This document shows, piece by piece, positions 56,422 to 64,000 of a stretch of DNA of 64,000 bases (positions within the stretch are counted from its first letter, which is position 1; each line of letters begins with the position of its first letter). This DNA is from Eucalyptus grandis. Taxonomy: Eukaryota > Streptophyta > Magnoliopsida > Myrtales > Myrtaceae. Where the stretch lies: the NCBI RefSeq assembly GCF_016545825.1, contig NC_052622.1, positions 13,645,001 through 13,709,000 on the forward strand, written 5' to 3'. Both the position numbers and the translations under genes were made by a program. The notes beneath the pieces are model-generated. The model saw only the letters and a program-made list of their open reading frames with translations. It did not search any database and was not told where the DNA came from.

Positions 56422-58325
56422 CCTCTATCAAATCATGTAGGGGAGTGCACTCAATTTCCGAGGACACACGGGCGAGTCAAGAACCTCTAGTATTGGATGC
56501 TTCCAAGTTGTATGAATCCCTAGTGCTAGCGGGATACTATGAAGGCCAGGAGGATGTGACCCTAGAAGAGAAATTGAACCGCGTCCGTAGGATGATAACC
56601 ATGGGAGTAATCAGACGCGGAGAAGAGGAAGAGAAGGTTGTATCCGTGACAATGCCATCATCATTCCGCTCATCTTTCTGCAACTTTGCTGGTATGTCTC
56701 GCCCGAGACAGGCTATGCATGGAATTTCGAAGACCCCAGCTTTATACGAGGAAGGGTTGATAGCTATGATTACCCTGATGGTGATTGAATTGTCCGATGA
56801 GGAGCTCGCAGGCGATATTGGGTTGGAAATTGTTGAACCCACAGTGATCGACCTTATGGTCGAAGAGATGTCGACAATAGAAGTCACGGGAGGACACACA
56901 ATGCCGGTCACGATTGAATTGCCTCCCCAGGAGGAAGACGAAATGGTAATGCTGGAGTATCCTCCCAAATTCAATTCCAAAGCTGTACCTTCGGGTTACG
57001 GAACAAATGAGGTAGATGCTGTCATGCGATCAGTCCGCTGTTACGCACCTGATAAGGGAATAGAAAAGAAGGCTGTGACCGAGGAGGAGGCAAAGCAATT
57101 TTTGGCTGTAGTAAAGTCTAGTGAGTTCAATGTGGTGGATCAACTGTGGAAGTTGTCGGCTCAAATCTCCCTCCCGGAATTATTCAAATCTTCCGAGAAG
57201 CATAGGGACATCTTGCTAAAAGTCCTTAACGAGGTGCATGTGCCAGAGTCAACTGATGAAGTCCAATTAGAGGAGTTCGTTGGGGCCGTTCTATTAAAAG
57301 ACCAAATTTCCTTTACTGATGAAGATCTCCCCCCTGATGGTCCTAATCATACCAAAGCGTTACATATCTCGGTGAAACATGAAAGCACTCTTGTTTGCAG
57401 AGTATTGATTGATAACGGTTCGGCACTCAATATATGCCATTTGGCTACTCTCCACCGTCTTGGCATTGATCTTGGGAGAATCCGTAATGGCAAGTCGACT
57501 ATGCGGGCTTTTGATGGGATGAAGAAGGATGTGATAGGGGAAATTGAGCTTGAGCTGCTGATTGGCCCTGTACTTTTCCAAGCAGTGTTCCAGGTGTTAG
57601 ATATACCAAGTGCTTTTAATTTTCTACTAGGGAGGCCTTGGATCCACACAACAAGTGCTGTTGCCTCCAGCCTCCATTAGAAGGTACGATTTGTGGTGGA
57701 CAATAGGTTTATCACGGTCCATGGAGAATCCGACTTCAAGATCTATCACGAGATAGCCATCCCCTATGTGGAGCCAGAGTGTACCGAGGAATCCAGCTTT
57801 CAAACCCTCAAGCTGGTATCCATGGTCCATGTGCCTGTAGGGTCCTTCACAAAGGCTCTTAATTTGTCTAAGCCGGCCATAGCTGCGGGAAAGATTATGT
57901 TGGCAAGTGGGTATAATCCTGGAGAGGGCCTTGGATCACACGGTCGTGGTGTGCGAAAGCCCATTGAAGCTCATAAAAACTCGAAGAGGAGAGGCTTAGG
58001 ATATGTTGAGGGGCGAGAAGGTCGTAGCGAGTAAGGTGGTTGTGGCAACTGAGGGGGCCGTGGAAGGTAGAGAGGCCGGAATGCTCGAGGAGGTCGAGGT
58101 GGGTATATAGATTGGAGTGAACGTATTGCCCAAACCGAGGAGGGTGAGGACGATCAAGGCTCGTTTCATCCATTGTTGGAAGAAACGTTTCCAGGACCTC
58201 CAAGGATGTTATTCGAGGAAGAGGGGGACATCTATGGTGTGACCGAGCTATTCGAGGAAGACGTCATATGTGCCATCCGGCATGCAAAGAGGCCGAGTCC
58301 TCCAAGTCATGGTTGTCCCTTCAAA
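56422..58325 (+). pseudogene. protease polyprotein segment of element D
   Basis: The longest protease frame in the window runs to 57680. It has the ASKLYESLVLAGYYEGQEDV lead-in, an acidic Val/Ile/Thr-rich linker and the retropepsin motif VLIDNGSALNI near 57399-57431, followed by LLGRPWIHTTSAVASSLH and TAG 57678-57680, the same stop as in B. Next come FVVDNRF, a G-patch-like segment (SGYNPGEGLGSHGRG .. RRGLGY) and an RGG-rich tail with stops at 58032 and 58068-58070. The exon ends before the GTAGGG donor at 58326. The G-patch next to a retroviral-type protease recalls some betaretroviral and plant retroelement proteases. Confidence 0.75.
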
Positions 58326-58747
58326 GTAGGGCGATTCTCGTCTAGCCTAGTCTTTTGTTTTATGTCTTCTCCCCTACGTGGGATCTCGTAGTTTTTCTTT
58401 CTTTATTTCCCGTTTATGTCATTTGTAATATGAACTATGGTCAACCCTGATCTTGAGCCGTTGGTCGTGGGTGGTGTGTGTTAAAATACAGCCTTATCTT
58501 TCCTCATTCAATAAAATAGACACATGTTTTATTAAGGACATGTGGAGGCACATCAAACTAGTCCTATGATGGTCACTGAGGCATAGGTCTCCACATGCTC
58601 CCTTATTTGACTGCTTTGCAAGGACGAGGAAATCCGAGGATATGAGGATGAGTTCTTGAAACTTTTACAAAAATACTAAAATTCTTTAAAACGACTTGCA
58701 TCATTTTTATTGTCGACATTGCTCTAACTCATTTTATCGCATCTCAG
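58326..58747 (+). other. Ogre-type intron of element D
   Basis: 422 nt, GTAGGG to CGCATCTCAG, with AATAAA at 58510-58515 and the conserved CAAACTAGTCCTATGATGG block. Same boundaries as in B. Confidence 0.65.
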
Positions 58748-59966
58748 GCATTACATTATGCATAATCATAATAAGGAAGCATATGACTCGGACGTGCATG
58801 AAGAAAGTCTCTTAGGTTCCGATGACATTGACGATGACGATCAGAAGGGGATTGAACGCGAATGGAATCGATATGAAGGATTGAAGCCGTTGACCGAAGA
58901 GCGAACAATCACCATAAATTTAGGTGATGCAGAGAATGTCGTGGAAGTAAGGATCGGGCATGTCTCTCGTAGTCGAGGCAGAAAAGACGACTAATCTTTT
59001 GAAAGAATATCAAGATGTGTTCGCCTGGACATACACCGACATGCCGGGATTGGACCCCGAAATTGTGGAACATGCTCTACCAACAGATCCTGATATGCCA
59101 CCCAAGAAACAAAGACTCAGGAGAACTAAACCAGAATTGTCCAAGAAGATCGAAGAAGAAGTAATGAAGCTGCTGAAAGTAGATTTTATCGAAGTGACAC
59201 GTTATCCTGATTGGGTAGCAAATATCGTGCCTGTAATGAAGAAAGATGGGCGAGTCGGTGGTATGTGTTGACTATCGTGATCTAAATCGAGCAAGCCCCA
59301 AAGACGATTTTCCACTCCCACATATCGATGTCTTGTTGACAACACGACAGATTTGAGTTATTCTCCTTCATGGACGGTTTTTCCGGATATAATCAAATCC
59401 GTATGAAGAAGGAGGATAGGAGCAAAACATCATTCATAACTCCTTGGGGAACTTTCTGCTACAAAGTGATGCCTTTTGGTCTAAAGAATGCCGGGGCAAC
59501 GTATCAAAGGGCCATGGTCACGTTGTTTCATGACATGATGCACAAGGAGATCGAGGTATACGTGGATGATATGATTGCAAAGTCAAGACGGGGTGAGGAC
59601 CATGTTGGAGTCTTGCAAAAGCTGTTCAAACGTCTTCGGAAATTCAAGTTGCGTCTTAATCCCACAAAATGCGTTTTTGGGACGAGATCGGGGAAGCTGT
59701 TAGGGTTCATGGTTAGTAACAAGGGCATAGAGATTGATCCGTCAAAGGTTAAGGCTATTTCTGATTTACGAGCCCCGACCACCACCAAGGAGGTCCGCAG
59801 CTTGATGGGGCGGCTCAATTATGTGGCGAGGTTCATCTGTAAGTTATCTGAAATAACAAGGCCATTCTTCAAGCTCTTGAAAAAGAACGCAAAGATTGAG
59901 TGGGATATCGAGTGTCGTGGTGCCTTCGAGAAGATAAAACACTATATCACTCATGCACCGTCTTAG
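58748..59966 (+). pseudogene. reverse transcriptase of element D
   Basis: It begins with an acidic stretch (DSDVHEESLLGSDDIDDDDQ), shifts frame near 58960, then reads the pre-RT motif FAWTYTDMPGLDP and RT: the PKKQRLRR segment, VKKDGR-type fingers, FSGYNQIRM, KTSFITPWGTFCYKVMPFGL, the catalytic YVDDMI near 59560, LNPTKCVFG, then the connection LMGRLNYVARF. Indels at about 59260-59350 break the fingers. TAG at 59964-59966 ends the frame. Motifs are those of the Tat lineage. Confidence 0.85.
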
Positions 59967-60693
59967 TACCCCCTCTCCCTAAAATTCCCTAATTTTGTAC
60001 TTGACCATACATGATGAATCATTGGGAGCCATGTTAGCACGTAAAAGACCAAATGACGGGAGAGAATGTGCGATATATTACTTGAGCAAGAAGTTTATCA
60101 AGTTTCGAGATGAACTACACAAAGAGTTGATGTAACTTATGTGGCCTTGATTTGGGTCTTGCACAGTGCTGCGACAATACACGCTCCATCACCGAATCCT
60201 GTTGGTGATCGAAAATGATCCCATTAGATACCTCCTGGAGAAGCCGGCATTGGTTGGCAAGTTGGCCAAGTGGCAAATATTAATTTCAGAGTTTGACGTT
60301 CAGAGCCTGGGGCAGAAGTCCGTTAAAGGTCGCGCCATAGCAGACATGTTGGCAGAAAGTCCCGAGAGGTCCAGGACATCTGATGAAGATAGTGATGCAG
60401 GGGAGCAAATTTTACTTGTATCAAGTGACAAATGGACGATGTACTTCGATGGTGCAGTTAATTTAGCTGGGTTGGGTACCCGGGCAGTTCTTATCTCCCC
60501 AGGCGGTCAGCACTACCCTGTTGCCGCTAAATTGACATTCCCTTGCACGAATAATATTGCCGAATATGAAGCGTGCATTCTCGGCCTCCAAGCTGCTATT
60601 GACATGAAGATCCGGAAGATGCAGGTTTATGGTGATTCAACCCTTATCATCTTACGACTAAAGGCGAATGGTGAACACATGATTCTAAATTGA
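59967..60693 (+). pseudogene. RNase H region of element D
   Basis: Degraded up to 60165 (multiple stops, with LEQEVY-like traces of the first RNase H). It is then readable from 60166: PALVGKLAKWQILISEFD, the linker, and a second RNase H with MYFDGAVNLAGLG, FPCTNNIAEYEACILGLQAA and VYGDST, which holds the catalytic Asp, Glu and Asp. Two RNase H-like domains in tandem are typical of Tat elements. Stop TGA at 60691-60693, where a frameshift follows. Confidence 0.8.
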
Positions 60694-62153
60694 TTCCGTA
60701 TCATGAGTTCCTAGGGAAGTTGACGGAAGAATTCCAAGAAATAGAATTTGAATACTTGCCAAGGTCTCAAAATCAGTTTGCTGATGCCCTAGCTACCTTG
60801 TCTTCAATGTTACAAATAGCTGGAGGCTTGGACATTGAACCATTAAGAATTGAAATCTTTAGGCGCCCAGCTTATTGCATGACGATTGAAGAAGAACCGG
60901 ACGGACAGCCTTGGTATCATGACATCTTGAAGTATCTACAGAATGGTGAATTTCCTGAAGGAAGTGAAGCAGCAGATAGAAAGCATTTAATAAAGTTGGC
61001 ATCGAAATTCTTCACCAGTGGGGATGTCATCTACAAAAGGTCATTCGACTCGACATTGCTAAGGTGTGTCGACGCTAAAGAAGCCAACCGTTTGATGAAA
61101 GAGATACATGAAGGGAGTGTGGCCCCATATGAATGGACACTTCTTGGTGAGAAAGATCATGCGACTTGGTTATTATTGCAGACCATGGAGTCTCGACCGC
61201 ATTCAGCACGTACGACGGTGTCACCGTGCGCATTTATGGAGATAGGATAAATGCCACTCCAAATGAGCTTCACCAAATGTCTCAACCCTGGCCCTTTTCA
61301 ATGTGGGGAATTGACGTGATTGGGGCCATTAACCCCAAAGCTTCAAATGGGCATCGATTTATCCTGGTGGCGATAGACTATTTTACCAAGTGGATCGAGG
61401 CCAATTCATATGTTAATGTTACTGCCAAGAATGTGGCGAAGTTAATTCGTCGCAACATTGTCGTTCGCTACGGGGTGCCAGAGGCGATCATTACCGACAA
61501 TGGCACTAATTTGAACAACAAAGTCATAGATGGATTGCTTAGTGAGTTTCGAATTAAGCATTTGAACTCGTCACCGTATTGTCCTCGATGAATGGAGCGT
61601 GGAGGCGTTTAACAAGAACATGAAGAAAATCCTATCGAAGACTGCCGAGAATTATCGTGATTGGCACGATAGACTCCCTTACGCGTTAATGGCGTATCGA
61701 ACTTCTATCCGCACCTCCACGGTGGGCAACTCCTTTTTCACTCGTGTATGGGATGGAGGCAGTCTTACCTGTTGAAGTTGAGGTCCCTTCTCTAAGGGTC
61801 CTTTCCCAATCTATGCTCGATGAGACTGAGTGGATGCAACAGAGGCATGAGCAGTTAAACTTGATTGATGAGAAGAGATTGCAAGCTGTGTGTCATGGCC
61901 AATGCTATCAGAGACGAGTTGCAAAAGCCTTCAATCGAAGGGTGCGTCCTAGATACTTTGAAGTCAATGACCTAGTGTTGAGGAAAGTGCTTCCGATTAT
62001 ACCAGACCCTCGTGGAAAATTCCCCCGAGCTATGAAGGGTCGTATGTCATTAAAAAGATTCTGCCTGGTGGTGCTATGATTTTAGTTGAAATGGATGGCA
62101 GTGAATTGCCTAAACCTGTAAACTCATATGCAGTCAAGAAATACTTTCCATGA
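60690..62153 (+). pseudogene. integrase of element D
   Basis: Frames at 60690-61250, 61166-61591 and 61744-62079, then to 62153. It contains the RNase H end (YLPRSQNQFADALATLSS), the integrase zinc region (MKEIHEG, frameshifted near 61110), and the core with MWGIDVIGAI and FILVAIDYFTKWIEA. The core holds the catalytic Asp residues (GIDVIG, ITDNGTN). The Glu region is frameshifted near 61590. A C-terminal part with MYGMEAVLPVEVEVPS and FEVNDLVLRK follows, ending KKYFP at TGA 62151-62153. No chromodomain, as expected for Tat. Confidence 0.85.
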
Positions 62154-64000
62154 TTGAAATCAAGGTCAAAGAACCACTTCATGCGCAATCTGAGTCACAT
62201 GGCATCATGCATAGCATCATAGATATCATACATATATCACATACACGCATATCTATTTGTGTTTCAGGCACCTTACCGCTCGATGAGGAAAATGGCGGAG
62301 GGAAAAGTTGATTCAAAAGACCCATCAAGTCTCCACACAAATGGGTGAATATCTCTTTTTCTTAAATGAGAGGTAAAAAAAAAAAAATCGGGGGGCATAG
62401 CCTCATTCCTACCACCTATTTTCTAGTGCCACTATACGTGCTTCATGTCGGTAATTCTCGAAGAGGGGAGCTCGTAAGAATGATTTTATTCGGATAAAAA
62501 GTTGAAACATTAATCATGCCAAACAAGGAGTGCTTAGGATGAAGAAAGGTAAGTCATTTCCAAACACATCATTCGAACACTTTCAAGAGTTGAGTGAAAA
62601 ACAATCTTCCCTTAGGACGGAGGATCCATTCGCATTGAGCATGAAGATCGAAATGATAAAGGCATTTTCTTCATCAATCCCAAACACCAAGCTGATATAT
62701 TGCTAGCCCTTCGGGCCAAATTAGAGATGATCCTCCAAAATACCCCTGTTGAGGACAACTCGACATTGGGGTAGCATAGGAGGTTGCAGTCGTGTTGTAA
62801 AGCGAATGATTAGGAAAGATCCTATTACTTTCACTTGCATCAATCTTCTGGTGATAGCTTCAAAGGAATTCTCATTAGATCTTGACTCATCCCAATGTGA
62901 AGAAGAGCATTTCATTCTCCACCCAAACACTGATACCCATTGCTTTAACCAATTTGGGCATGATTATTCATCTCTAAACCCCGAGCGGTGATCATCTCCC
63001 TTCACTGGGGCAAAGCATAAGAATTGATCAAAAACAATTGACAATTATGAGAACAATGTGAAAAGTATCTCGAAAATCATAAGAGCTCTAGAAGTTCAAA
63101 AAGCGAAAAGTTCGACAAACTAGGGGGCATGAAAAAGCAGTGTGCCTGGTAAAAGCAAGGCCAATGCCAAAAAAAAAAATCATCGCGAGTGCAAAGGAAA
63201 TTAAAGAAAGAAGCAAAGCTCTCATGCAGATATGCTTAATCAAGGATCTTTCGAGATGCGTTATATTTCAAAAGCCAAATGATTTGGAAAGATCAAGTGA
63301 CCTAGTCATGATGCCATGATGATCACCGACTCTTAAAGACCCTATTGAAAGTTTTAAGCCTTTCGAGCCTTTCCCAAGCCAACATTATAACCCTTTTCCG
63401 AAGCCTCTTCTGATTGGGATAATTTGAGTGAAATTGAGAATACCACAAAGAAGCTACTGCTTGAAGGAGTGGAAGTAATTCTATATTGTCTTATCTTCCA
63501 AGCTCTCGACTTGTAAACCGAATGAAGGCACTGACAAATGTTCATTTATTGGTCTCAAAGCAACAATTCATTTGTGTGAGCCCTAACCGAGCCCGTATTG
63601 CGGTCCTTTCAAAAGTCCTTTTTGATCGATCATATTGTGCTCATTGCGAATGTTTCCGGAAGCCTTCGACGTAGGTTATGTGAGATACCTTCAGTAATCA
63701 ATTATCTCCCACACGAATGGATGGGATCAAGTAGCCATTCTATTGAGAGTGCGTGAGAAACCCTTTCTGACTAAGAAGCTCTAGTTGGGCATGCTTAATG
63801 AACCTTTTTCTCGAGTCGTAGCCATTCTAATGAGAACTTGCCTCCTAGAAAATTTGATGATTAATGATATATCCACGAGCAAGATGACAGTTTTGTGCCA
63901 CATGATGCTAATGGACATCGAATGTTTTTCTAAAGCAATCGGACTTAGCTTGATTATTTTGTTCAATTAATGTTACAGTATTGCCAATACGTCTCTTGAT
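62154..64000 (+). other. 3' non-coding region of element D
   Basis: No gene. A T-rich run ending GTTTCAG at 62267 looks like a second splice acceptor after integrase. The 44-bp block is at 63124-63167. A purine tract and 3' LTR are not reached. Confidence 0.5.
63124..63167 (+). repeat. 44-bp conserved 3'-region block (copy in D)
   Basis: One difference from 25077-25120 in A. Ends GCAT..ATGC and inner GCCT..AGGC can pair. Confidence 0.8.

Larger units (their letters stand above)
48945..64000 (+). mobile_element. element D: most complete Tat/Ogre-like LTR element
   Basis: 5' LTR, tRNA-Arg primer site, leader, ORF1, gag, protease, intron, RT, RNase H, integrase and a long 3' non-coding region. 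No 3' LTR appears before the window ends, so at least 15 kb long (including a 1.3-kb Harbinger insertion). Large size, the extra ORF1, the tRNA-Arg primer, the intron between protease and RT, and the RNase H type all fit the Ogre branch of the Tat lineage. Every ORF is broken. Confidence 0.85.

Overview
The window looks like repeat-rich nuclear DNA of a flowering plant, probably a eudicot. The evidence is a CLE-type secreted peptide gene, a fragment of a plant PPR-DYW editing factor, an endogenous caulimovirid fragment, and several generations of plant LTR retrotransposons and DNA transposons. I cannot name the species from sequence alone. No rRNA, tRNA or CRISPR was seen.

Layout. 1-12574 is mostly AT-rich intergenic DNA with microsatellites. 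It holds the one convincing host gene, a CLE peptide precursor at 6195-6452 with a TATA box at 6056, and a DYW-domain remnant on the minus strand at 8532-8945. 12584-17819 is a Mutator-like element with about 192-bp terminal inverted repeats and a perfect 9-bp target duplication. It contains a smaller foldback structure and a 3.8-kb minus-strand piece of an endogenous pararetrovirus (coat protein, zinc knuckle, protease, RT, RNase H), broken by stops and frameshifts.

18090-42558 is a stack of three plus-strand Tat/Ogre-like Ty3/gypsy elements (A, B, C). Each begins with its own 5' LTR and tRNA-Arg-type primer site, and each is interrupted by the next or by the assembly gap. The 100-N gap at 42559-42658 probably hides their missing 3' parts. 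42659-48944 carries an unrecognised minus-strand reading frame, a MITE-like element and a decayed Tekay/Del-like gypsy remnant. 48945-64000 is the most complete Tat/Ogre copy (D), with ORF1, gag, protease, an intron, RT, RNase H and integrase, all degraded. Its gag is split by a 1308-bp PIF/Harbinger element flanked by a TTA duplication.

How the parts work together. Elements B, C and D share the order LTR, PBS, leader with a short candidate intron, ORF1 (DUF7745/plant-mobile-domain-like with a coiled-coil tail), gag, protease with a G-patch-like and RGG tail, an intron of about 420 nt, then RT-RNase H-integrase. A lacks ORF1 and most of pol. Comparing A with B, C and D shows four consecutive hairpins near the 3' end of the LTR whose paired bases change together while loops and linkers stay the same. 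This looks like a selected RNA structure and is the observation I rate highest, together with the pararetrovirus-carrying MULE.
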